From Anaerocaecibacter muris (lineage in GTDB: Bacteria > Bacillota > Clostridia > Christensenellales > Pumilibacteraceae), in assembly GCF_943192945.1 (NCBI RefSeq), contig NZ_CALPCE010000001.1, positions 186,001 to 250,000 of the forward strand: a stretch of 64,000 nucleotides of DNA, read 5' to 3'. The notes under the pieces were generated by a model. That model saw nothing but the letters and a program-made list of their open reading frames with translations. It did no database searches and was not told the DNA's origin. Shown piece after piece: positions 53,177 to 61,518 of the stretch; within the stretch, counting starts at the first letter, position 1, and every line of letters begins with the position of its first letter. The position numbers were made by a program, and so were the translations under genes.

Positions 53177-53205
53177 TTTACATTAACGATAACGTGTGTT
53201 ATAAA
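53177..53205 (+). promoter_or_regulatory. Promoter of the GH43-lipoprotein operon
   Basis: TTTACA (53177-53182), 17-base spacer, TATAAA (53200-53205), and GGAGGTGA at 53250-53257 before ATG 53262. AraC-type operators were not recognised. Confidence 0.7.
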
Positions 53206-53261
53206 ATATACAGTAGTCGCATGCGTGATAATATGCGGTTAATAAACGGAGGTGACGGAAA

Positions 53262-55310
53262 ATGAAAAGGAAATCGGCTATTGCGTTAGCCGGCTTGATG
53301 AGCGCTTGTTTTTTAACGGGTTGTTCCAACGATGGTAACATAAACGACGGGAAGTATGAGTTGCCGCATCATTTGCAAACTTCGACGAGCGGCATGAATA
53401 AGGATTTGTATTATCAAAATGATTGCATAGAAGGTTCCGACCCGTCCATTGTATATTGCGACAACGAAGCGGATACAGAAAATTACGGCTGGTTCTTTTT
53501 GTATACGACGGGCGTATTCAATATTCCGGTATATAAAAGTCGCGATTTAAACAACTGGCAGTCTGTCGGATTAGCATTTTCTCCTGCGCAGGGCAGTTGG
53601 GCGCGCGAACAGGTTTACGCGCCGGAGTGTGTTTATTCGGACGGCAAATATTATCTGTTCTTTTCTGCGAACGATAATTATTACAGACCGGACGGAATGT
53701 TCTTTACCTCGCGCGAAGACCAAAAGGCTTACTATGTAGAAAAAGCCAAAATCGACGCTATGGATTTGGCATCGGCGTCTGCGCGCATGAACGAACAAAT
53801 AGCAAAATTCGACGGCAAAACGGAGCTCGAAGGCTACTCCGATAATCAGTTGTCGCGGGCGCAGGAAAATATAGACAAATATAAATCGCTTAAAGCGGGC
53901 ATAGACGCGTCCGAATCCGAGCAGGATGAAAAAGACGCGGAGCTTTTGGAAATTACGCGCACTGCGTTGGCGGAATTCGAGGCAATGGAAGTAAACGCCG
54001 ATTTATATTTGGGTTACTCCGCGACTTTTTCGATAGGGCTTGCCGTATCCGACAGTCCCGCAGGTCCGTTCGTTCAGTATACCAACGTCGCAGGGCAAGA
54101 GGGGTACGATCCTAACAAGCGCGAAATTACTATCGGCGAACCGTTTGTCACGCACGAAGATTTGGCGGGCGTGCCGATTGAACGTCGCGAGCGCATAATG
54201 TCGCACATAGACGTTAATCCGTTCGAAGATCCCAAAACGCACAAAAAGTATATGTATCTGTCCAACACTTATCAGGGACAGACCGAAATGTACGGCGTGG
54301 AAATAGGCGACGACTGGACGGACGATCTCAATCGCGACAGCGTTACGCACATGACGACGCTCGGTTATAAGGACGTGGATAAAACCGAACCCACCGATTA
54401 TATCATATCGACCAAGATCGAAGAAGGTCCGCACATGTACTACGATGCGGAAAGCGACAATTACTATTTGACTTTTTCCATAAACGGCTGTTACGACCGC
54501 AACTATTCGGTCGCACAGGCGTTGGGCAAATCGCCGCTCGGCAAATTTACAAAAGTGAACGAAGCGGACGGCGGAATATTGTGCGCCGCCGATCCGTACT
54601 GGGATCACGTAACCGCGACGGGGCATCACTGTTTTGTCAAGTACGGCGACAAAATGTATATAGCGTATCAGACGCTTGTGGACAGAGCGGGCTCCGGCTC
54701 CGGTCCGCGCGGAATATGCGTTGACGAAGTTAAGTTCATCACCAACGACAAAGGGCAGAAGCTGTTGTACACCAACGGTCCCACGTATTCTCCCATGCCG
54801 AAAATCGGTCCCGACGCGCAATATCGCAATATTGCGGAAAGCGCAACCGTTACCGCGACTAACGGCGAAGCGGGCATGGACGCAAAATATCTTAACGACG
54901 GTTTGCTCACCGCGACGCTTGTACACGAAATCGTAAAAGAATACGACGCGAAGAAAGGCAAGACCGAAATAACGCTCACGTTCGACGATTATCGCACTGT
55001 GCGCGCTATAATGGTGTTCAACTCCAAGTGGGCGGAACGGTTGTTCGACGAAGTGTCGCGCATCGAGCTTGATTTTGTTAAAACCAAAGACGGCAAAGAC
55101 GTGACGGGCACGGCGTATATGTCGGGTCTTAAATTCGAGAAAGACCGTTATCTTACCGCATGGGAAGGCGACGAGGAAGAGGACAGATTCGCGCGGCCTT
55201 GCGGCGCAGTGGCGGTAGAGTTCGACGAAATAAAAGTTAAAACCATACGAATAACTATAAATTCCGACAAGCCGATTTCGGTATCCGAAATAATGGTTCT
55301 CGGAAAATAG
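53262..55310 (+). CDS. GH43-like lipoprotein with coiled-coil insertion and C-terminal F5/8-type domain
   Basis: A 682-residue exported lipoprotein (signal MKRKSAIALAGLMSACF, lipobox LTGC). A five-bladed beta-propeller of GH43 type covers about residues 45-510: GSDPSI gives the general base Asp 60, NPFEDP a likely pKa-modulating Asp, and EEGPHMYY the general acid Glu 388. GH43 enzymes cleave arabinans, xylans and galactans. Residues about 150-245 form an unusual charged helical insertion. Residues about 515-682 resemble an F5/8 type C (discoidin) binding domain (TVTATNGEAGMDAKYLNDG ... IRITIN). The operon partner, another lipoprotein, starts 11 bases after the stop. Confidence 0.83.
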   Translation: MKRKSAIALAGLMSACFLTGCSNDGNINDGKYELPHHLQTSTSGMNKDLYYQNDCIEGSDPSIVYCDNEADTENYGWFFLYTTGVFNIPVYKSRDLNNWQSVGLAFSPAQGSWAREQVYAPECVYSDGKYYLFFSANDNYYRPDGMFFTSREDQKAYYVEKAKIDAMDLASASARMNEQIAKFDGKTELEGYSDNQLSRAQENIDKYKSLKAGIDASESEQDEKDAELLEITRTALAEFEAMEVNADLYLGYSATFSIGLAVSDSPAGPFVQYTNVAGQEGYDPNKREITIGEPFVTHEDLAGVPIERRERIMSHIDVNPFEDPKTHKKYMYLSNTYQGQTEMYGVEIGDDWTDDLNRDSVTHMTTLGYKDVDKTEPTDYIISTKIEEGPHMYYDAESDNYYLTFSINGCYDRNYSVAQALGKSPLGKFTKVNEADGGILCAADPYWDHVTATGHHCFVKYGDKMYIAYQTLVDRAGSGSGPRGICVDEVKFITNDKGQKLLYTNGPTYSPMPKIGPDAQYRNIAESATVTATNGEAGMDAKYLNDGLLTATLVHEIVKEYDAKKGKTEITLTFDDYRTVRAIMVFNSKWAERLFDEVSRIELDFVKTKDGKDVTGTAYMSGLKFEKDRYLTAWEGDEEEDRFARPCGAVAVEFDEIKVKTIRITINSDKPISVSEIMVLGK

Positions 55311-55321
55311 AGGGGTGTAAA

Positions 55322-58300
55322 ATGAAAAAGAAGATTTTAGCGGGATTGGTCGCGGCAGGCTTGCTTTGCGCTACTGCGACGGGCTGTTCCAAGACCATAG
55401 ACAGCGACAATCGCATTAAAGACTTATTCAATCCTTACGACCGCGGCGATAATATTGCGGGCGAAAATTATTCGGATCAAGACGTCACCGTGGACGGCGA
55501 TTTGAGCGAGAATATTTGGAAGAACGCGGTATGGAACGACATGAAGTCGGAACCCGCCAACCGCGACAGCGGCAACAGCAAATACGAGTTGGAGGATTGC
55601 AACATAAGCGCGACGGCGATTGTGCGCGAAAACGGTTTGCTTGTGGGCATTAAATCCACCGATAAAGTGGCGTATGCGGGAAAAATTTTGCAAGTAAACA
55701 ATAAGGCGTTACTGTCGGCGTTTGCGCAGACCGGCGTCAGCATATATTTCTGCGATTCGGCGGACACAGTAACGGGCGGACGCCCTTGTTACGAAATAGG
55801 TTTCAGCGCGGCGGGATCGATAAGATGTTATTATCGCGACGCGAATATTACATCGGAAATGATTTTATCCCAAGCGAGCGTCAAATCCAAAATCGACGGT
55901 CAAGTCAACTCCTCCGACAATAACGGGTATTCAATCGAGGCGTTTATCCCGTGGAGCGATTTGCAAGGTATCGGCGACGGCGAAATAGAATCCGTTATGG
56001 CGACTTTCGCTTCGCACCGTCATCCCGAATTCGATATATCAGGCGCTTACGACGGTAAAAAACTGACGTTTGAAATGCTGGAAGTGCAACAGGGCGCGGG
56101 CTGGCTTGCGCCGTTGACGTGGAAGGAGTACGGCGAATCTGGTAAAAAACTCGTCGGCATGACTTCGAGCGACAAATACGGCGATTACGACGATACGCTC
56201 AAATCCAATGCGATAGTCGTGTATCCTAAAAACAGCGTATTTGCAAACGCTACAAACGGACAAAAATACGTCTATGTTAAAGACGTTAAGGGCAAAAGCC
56301 TGTACGCGGAAGCTACTATCAGCAATGCGAGCGTTAATTGGGGCATGGCGGGCTTTGCGTTCCGCGATGTGCTCACGCCGCCTACTTATGAACCCGAAAG
56401 CGAGGGAAGCAACAGACAGCGCGAAACGGACAAAGGCGCGGTTTGGGCGGGCTTGCGCTACGGCGGCGACAATAAAGGTCAGCACTTGTATTGCATAAGC
56501 ACGGATCTCACCGATACGGGCGACATATCCAAAGCGGGCAACACTTACGTTATAGGCACGCCCGAAACTTACGACGATTCCAAGGGCGCGACGGGCGTCA
56601 AGATCGGTACGTATATATCGGAAAACGGCACAGTGTTGCTGTACGTAAACGGCGAATTGAAAAAGGTCGGCTATGCCAAGCATTTGTCGGGCAAGGATAT
56701 GTGCGTATCGTTTGCGGGGCGCGACATGAGTTGTTTGTACGGCGATATAACGGTGCTGTCGGGCGAGCAGGCGTTTGAAAAAGTAAAAGACGATCTTGCC
56801 GCAATCGAAAGCGACGTTTACGGCGATTACAGCGCGGAAATCACTGCCGACGCGAGCGCGGTTTACGGCAGTAACGGCGACTTAAGTTTAAACAAGACCC
56901 AAAGTCAGCAGTACTTGTATTTTAAAAACGTACACGGCAACAAGCTGTATGCAAAAGCGACGATTAGCAACGTTGATACTAACTGGGGTATGATAGGTTT
57001 TGCGTTCCGCGACGTCACCGATTTAACCAAAACCGCATGGATGGGCTTGCGTTACGGCGGCGCGGAAAAGAGCAACCACTTGTACGCAATAAGCACCAAT
57101 CTGTCGGACGTCGGCAACACCAGTCTTGCGGGCAATTACAGCGCGCAGGGCACGGAGCAGACTTTCGATAACTCCAAGGGTACGGCGGGCGTAACCGTGG
57201 AAGTCATGATTGATTCGGACGGCACTGCGCTAATAGCAATAGACGGAGTTGTCAAAAGATACGTAACGCTCGACTTTATGGTCGGCAAAGATATGATTGC
57301 GGCTATTGCGGGACGCGACAGCGGAGCGCAGTATAAAAACGTCCAAGTTCTTGCGGGCGAACAGGCGAGCGCGAAAATAACCGCGTATAAGTCCTCCGTC
57401 ATAAGCGACGTTTACGGCGACTATAATGCTAATATCGCCGCCGACGCGCGCGCTATATACGGTCAAAACGGTGAAGTAAATCTTGCCAAAACAAGCGGAC
57501 AGCAGTATTTGTACGTCAAGAACATTCACGGCAATAAGCTGTATGCAAAGGCGACAATAAGCAACGTTGATACTAACTGGGGTATGATAGGCTTTGCGTT
57601 CCGCGACGCTACCGATTTGAGCAAATCCGTATGGGCGGGCTTGCGTTACGGCGGCACGGACAAAGGTCAACATTTGTACATGATAAGCGCAAAACTTGCG
57701 GACGTAGGCGATATAAACGGCAATCATTACGTCATAGGCAAGCCCGCGACTTACGACAACTCCAAAGGCTCGACTGGCGTAACGATAGAAGCGTATATCG
57801 ACGAAACGGGTTTGGTAGCCCTGTTTGTTGACGGCGAGCTTGCGCTTAACGTCAGACTTGCCGAGTTTGCGGGCAAGGACATGATAGTATCGTTTGCGGC
57901 GCGCGACTGCGCGGCGACGTACAAAGACATAACCGTCAAAGAGGGAACACAGGCGTTTGACGCGTTCAACGATAGCGCGAAAGTCAAGGGCGCAACGTTC
58001 AGCGCGACTAACATCGACGGTTTGTATCAAAACGGCATAGACCTGTCGCGCGACGTAATCGGCGCAACTAATCCGTCGGTGGAAATAACCGTTCCGTCCA
58101 ACGGACAGCGTTACGCAATGTACAACAACGCGATCGACAGCAACAAGATTTTTGCGCAATACACTATCAAATCGTTTGGCACGGTAACTGCCAATAAGTG
58201 GGGCGCGGTTTCGTTGGCTTTTGTCAATGCCGACGGCAACGGCACTTATTACGGTCTTAAATACGAGCAAAACGAAAGTACTGCCACAAATTTAGCGGCA

Positions 58301-59284
58301 ATCGTTTCGTACCGCACCGAAAATAATGAAATAGTTTCTTGGTCGGATAACGGTAAAGACGCAAACAATATGACTTATGCGAACGCCGGTTTTCCCGCAG
58401 ACGGCGGTCTGCTCGATAAACTCAACGCCGACGGTCTCACGTTCACCGTTTACTGCGACGGAACTAAATATCACTACTTCCTTAACGGCGTACCCATTGC
58501 GGGTTGGCACGGAAGTTACACGCGCAGTTTAATTAGCAATGATCAGAACTTTCAAGCAGTCGGAACGAGCAACATAGTAAAAGCGCTTATAGTAGTGGAA
58601 AACGCGCACGTTAATTTCTCCGATTACAAGATAGTATCGGGCGACGCGGCGGCGACGTCTTACGACGACTTTTTGGAAAGCGCGGGCGGCGGAAAATACG
58701 GCGATTATAACGCAACGCTCAAAGCGGACGCAGTTGCGGTAATAAACTCCGACAACGACGTATGCTTGGTTAAAACGAGCAAAACGCAATATTCTTATCT
58801 TAAATCAGTCAAAAGCGACACGCTGTATGTCGAAGCGCGGGTCAGCAATGTAAATGCCAACTGGGGCGCAGTTGGCTTTGCGTTCCGCGACGTAGACGCT
58901 CCTGACAGCGTTGCGTTTTCGACGCTGCGTTACGGCGGCAACGCGGTAGCTGAATTCTTTTATACCGTAGCTACCAATGCCGCCGACGTATGCGCTGATG
59001 TGAACCATGCATATAAGAGTGCCGGCACGGAAGCAGACCTCCAAGCCACTTATGGCAAAGACAAATCGAAAGGCGTGCTGTTGCAGGCGTATGTAGACAA
59101 TGCGGGCAACGTGTCTGTCGCTGTAAACGGCGTTGTCAAAGCTACGCGTAATGTGGCTGCGCTTGCGGGCAAACAGCTTTGCGCGGCGCTGTTCGGCGGC
59201 AACGCGGGATGCGTTTACAAAAACGTTTCCGTAAAGACGGGCGCGGATGCGACGGTGGCGTTTAACGCGCTGACGCAGGCGTAA
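55322..59284 (+). CDS. Large lipoprotein with CBM9/DOMON-like domain and five repeat modules
   Basis: A 1320-residue exported lipoprotein (signal MKKKILAGLVAAGLLCA, lipobox ATGC). Residues about 45-280 look like a CBM9/DOMON-type sugar-binding domain (VTVDGDLSENIWKNAVW ... YSIEAFIPWSDLQG). From residue 284 to the end there are five modules of about 190-235 residues with the core NWGMxGFAFRDV ... WxGLRYGG ... DGxxAL and closing GKDM ... YKDITV; module 4 is divergent. They may be LamG/jellyroll-like binding domains, but I do not recognise them as a named family. No catalytic site is apparent. A GAGGGGTG site precedes the ATG. With the GH43 gene it probably binds a polysaccharide at the cell surface. 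Confidence 0.82.
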   Translation: MKKKILAGLVAAGLLCATATGCSKTIDSDNRIKDLFNPYDRGDNIAGENYSDQDVTVDGDLSENIWKNAVWNDMKSEPANRDSGNSKYELEDCNISATAIVRENGLLVGIKSTDKVAYAGKILQVNNKALLSAFAQTGVSIYFCDSADTVTGGRPCYEIGFSAAGSIRCYYRDANITSEMILSQASVKSKIDGQVNSSDNNGYSIEAFIPWSDLQGIGDGEIESVMATFASHRHPEFDISGAYDGKKLTFEMLEVQQGAGWLAPLTWKEYGESGKKLVGMTSSDKYGDYDDTLKSNAIVVYPKNSVFANATNGQKYVYVKDVKGKSLYAEATISNASVNWGMAGFAFRDVLTPPTYEPESEGSNRQRETDKGAVWAGLRYGGDNKGQHLYCISTDLTDTGDISKAGNTYVIGTPETYDDSKGATGVKIGTYISENGTVLLYVNGELKKVGYAKHLSGKDMCVSFAGRDMSCLYGDITVLSGEQAFEKVKDDLAAIESDVYGDYSAEITADASAVYGSNGDLSLNKTQSQQYLYFKNVHGNKLYAKATISNVDTNWGMIGFAFRDVTDLTKTAWMGLRYGGAEKSNHLYAISTNLSDVGNTSLAGNYSAQGTEQTFDNSKGTAGVTVEVMIDSDGTALIAIDGVVKRYVTLDFMVGKDMIAAIAGRDSGAQYKNVQVLAGEQASAKITAYKSSVISDVYGDYNANIAADARAIYGQNGEVNLAKTSGQQYLYVKNIHGNKLYAKATISNVDTNWGMIGFAFRDATDLSKSVWAGLRYGGTDKGQHLYMISAKLADVGDINGNHYVIGKPATYDNSKGSTGVTIEAYIDETGLVALFVDGELALNVRLAEFAGKDMIVSFAARDCAATYKDITVKEGTQAFDAFNDSAKVKGATFSATNIDGLYQNGIDLSRDVIGATNPSVEITVPSNGQRYAMYNNAIDSNKIFAQYTIKSFGTVTANKWGAVSLAFVNADGNGTYYGLKYEQNESTATNLAAIVSYRTENNEIVSWSDNGKDANNMTYANAGFPADGGLLDKLNADGLTFTVYCDGTKYHYFLNGVPIAGWHGSYTRSLISNDQNFQAVGTSNIVKALIVVENAHVNFSDYKIVSGDAAATSYDDFLESAGGGKYGDYNATLKADAVAVINSDNDVCLVKTSKTQYSYLKSVKSDTLYVEARVSNVNANWGAVGFAFRDVDAPDSVAFSTLRYGGNAVAEFFYTVATNAADVCADVNHAYKSAGTEADLQATYGKDKSKGVLLQAYVDNAGNVSVAVNGVVKATRNVAALAGKQLCAALFGGNAGCVYKNVSVKTGADATVAFNALTQA
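56175..59281 (+). repeat. Five coding repeat modules in the large lipoprotein
   Basis: Approximate borders 56175-56810, 56811-57406, 57407-57980, 57981-58692 and 58693-59281. Modules 2 and 3 are offset by 594 bases and stay close to identical at DNA level around 56941-57020 and 57535-57614, which suggests a fairly recent duplication. Module 4 differs most. Confidence 0.82.
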
Positions 59285-59328
59285 CGTTTAATTATTGCTT
59301 ATTCAAATTCCTCCCCCTATATTATGAG

Positions 59329-59370
59329 CTTGCGCGGCTTTTCTTACGGAAAGTCGCGCAAGTTCGTTTT
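59329..59370 (+). terminator. Probable terminator after the large lipoprotein gene
   Basis: Arms CTTGCGCGGCTT (59329-59340) and AAGTCGCGCAAG (59351-59362) with one G-T pair, then TTCGTTTT. The other bases between 59285 and 59449 show nothing recognisable. Confidence 0.65.
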
Positions 59371-59449
59371 ACGGCGGAAATATTATGCCGATAATAAATG
59401 CGGGTATTTTTCGGGCGGAGAAAATATAGGGCGAAACGCGGCGAAAGAA

Positions 59450-59479
59450 TTGACAAAACGGGTCGAATTGCGGTATAAT
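59450..59479 (+). promoter_or_regulatory. Promoter of uvrB
   Basis: TTGACA (59450-59455), 18-base spacer, TATAAT (59474-59479). CGGAG precedes ATG 59515. No clear LexA box was recognised. Confidence 0.75.
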
Positions 59480-59514
59480 ATATGTCAAAGTTTTCGCGGT
59501 AAAATCGGAGAATT

Positions 59515-61500
59515 ATGGAATTTAAGTTGCACAGCGCATACAAGCCGACGGGCGACCAGCCGCAGGCGATAGAAGAACTTGCCAACGGCATAGAGGACGG
59601 GCTTGCGGCGCAGGTGTTAAAGGGCGTTACGGGTAGCGGCAAGACTTTTACCATGGCTAACATTATCGAACGCGTACAGCGTCCGACGCTTGTTCTTGCG
59701 CACAATAAAACGCTTGCGGCACAGCTTTGCAACGAGTTCCGCGAGTTCTTCCCCGAAAACCGCGTAGAGTTTTTTGTAAGTTATTACGACTACTATCAGC
59801 CCGAAGCGTACCTGCCCACAACCGATACTTACATCGAAAAGGATTTGGCAATCAACGACGAAATAGACAAGCTCCGCCATAGCGCGACTTGTTCGTTGCA
59901 CGAGCGGCGCGACACGATAGTCGTCGCCTCGGTGTCGTGCATTTACGGTCTGGGCGCGCCCGAAGAATATTACAGGCTTGCGCTGTCCGTGCGCCCCAAC
60001 GACAAGATGTCGCGCGACGCGCTTATCGCTCGGCTTATAGACATCAACTACAAGCGCAACGATCTCGCGCCCGAGCGCACCAACTTCCGCGTGCGCGGCG
60101 ACACCGTGGATATTTTCCCCGCCAACATGTCCGAGCACGGCATACGCGTCGAGTTTTTCGGCAACGAAATAGACGGTGTGAGCGAGTTCGACATTGTGTC
60201 GGGCAATATCGTTGCGCGGCTTGCGCACGCCGCGATTTTCCCCGCGAGCCATTACGCCGTGGAACATCAAACAATGATGAACGCAATCGAGCAGATAGAG
60301 CGCGACTGCGAACAGCAGGTCAAATTTTTTACCGACAATCACAAGTTGATAGAGGCGCAACGCATAGGCGAGCGCGTTCGTTACGACATAGAAATGATGA
60401 AGGAAATAGGCTATTGCTCGGGCATAGAAAACTACTCGCGGTACTTTGACGGGCGCGTAGCCGGCGAGCCGCCGTTTACGCTTTTGGACTATTTCCCGCA
60501 TGATTTTATCATGTTTATCGACGAAAGTCACATGACAATTCCGCAACTGCGCGCAATGTATAACGGCGACAAGGCGCGCAAAACCGCGCTTGTCGATTAC
60601 GGATTCCGTCTGCCTGCGGCGTTCGATAACCGCCCGCTAAAATTCGAGGAGTTTAAAAATCGAATAAAGCAGGTCGTGTACGTGTCGGCAACTCCCGCGC
60701 CGTATGAGCTTGAACTGACGGGCGGGCGGTTTACGCGGCAGGTAATTCGCCCGACGGGACTGATGGACCCGCCCGTGACAGTTCGCCCGACAAAGGGGCA
60801 AATAGACGACTTGCTTACCGAAATAAAGGACACGGTGCAGGCGGGCGGGCGCATACTCGTTACCACGCTCACAAAGCGCATGTCCGAAAGTCTTGCCGAC
60901 TATCTCGCCGAGCAGGGTGTAAAGGTCAAGTATTTGCACAGCGACATAGACACCATGGAGCGTGTGAGCATAATAAACAGTTTGCGCCGCGGCGACTACG
61001 ACGTGGTTGTCGGCATCAACCTTTTGCGCGAAGGTTTGGATATTCCCGAAGTGCGGCTGGTCGCTATTCTCGACGCGGACAAAGAGGGTTTTTTGCGCTC
61101 CGAAACGTCGCTCATTCAGACTATAGGCAGGGCGGCGCGCAACAGCGAAAGCCGCGTAATCATGTACGGCGACGTTATAACAAATTCCATGCGCAAGGCA
61201 ATGGACGAAACGGCGGCGCGGCGCGAATTGCAAATGCGCTATAACGCCGAACACGGCATTACGCCGCAGACCATTATCAAGCCCATTAAAAACACGATAG
61301 AAATAACGAGCAAGCAACGCACCGTCGAGCTTAAAGACATTGGCAAAGAGCTTGACAGACTGCGGTCGCTCATGAACACCGCGAGCAGAGATCTCGACTT
61401 CGAGTCGGCTATCATGTACAGGGATAAGATAGCGGAACTGCGCGATCTTCAACGCGATATGGATAAAAAGAACAATGCGCGCAAGCGCAACGATAAATAA
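59515..61500 (+). CDS. uvrB: Excinuclease ABC subunit B
   Basis: Helicase-like damage-verifying subunit of nucleotide excision repair. Walker [11 protein letters not shown] near residue 40, the beta-hairpin [12 protein letters not shown] that opens DNA, DESH (Walker B), helicase motifs including [11 protein letters not shown] and QTIGRAARN, and a C-terminal UVR motif ([16 protein letters not shown]) that binds UvrC. The 661 residues are standard. uvrA follows 18 bases later in one operon. Confidence 0.98.
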   Translation: MEFKLHSAYKPTGDQPQAIEELANGIEDGLAAQVLKGVTGSGKTFTMANIIERVQRPTLVLAHNKTLAAQLCNEFREFFPENRVEFFVSYYDYYQPEAYLPTTDTYIEKDLAINDEIDKLRHSATCSLHERRDTIVVASVSCIYGLGAPEEYYRLALSVRPNDKMSRDALIARLIDINYKRNDLAPERTNFRVRGDTVDIFPANMSEHGIRVEFFGNEIDGVSEFDIVSGNIVARLAHAAIFPASHYAVEHQTMMNAIEQIERDCEQQVKFFTDNHKLIEAQRIGERVRYDIEMMKEIGYCSGIENYSRYFDGRVAGEPPFTLLDYFPHDFIMFIDESHMTIPQLRAMYNGDKARKTALVDYGFRLPAAFDNRPLKFEEFKNRIKQVVYVSATPAPYELELTGGRFTRQVIRPTGLMDPPVTVRPTKGQIDDLLTEIKDTVQAGGRILVTTLTKRMSESLADYLAEQGVKVKYLHSDIDTMERVSIINSLRRGDYDVVVGINLLREGLDIPEVRLVAILDADKEGFLRSETSLIQTIGRAARNSESRVIMYGDVITNSMRKAMDETAARRELQMRYNAEHGITPQTIIKPIKNTIEITSKQRTVELKDIGKELDRLRSLMNTASRDLDFESAIMYRDKIAELRDLQRDMDKKNNARKRNDK

Positions 61501-61518
61501 CCGACGGACGGACGGAAA

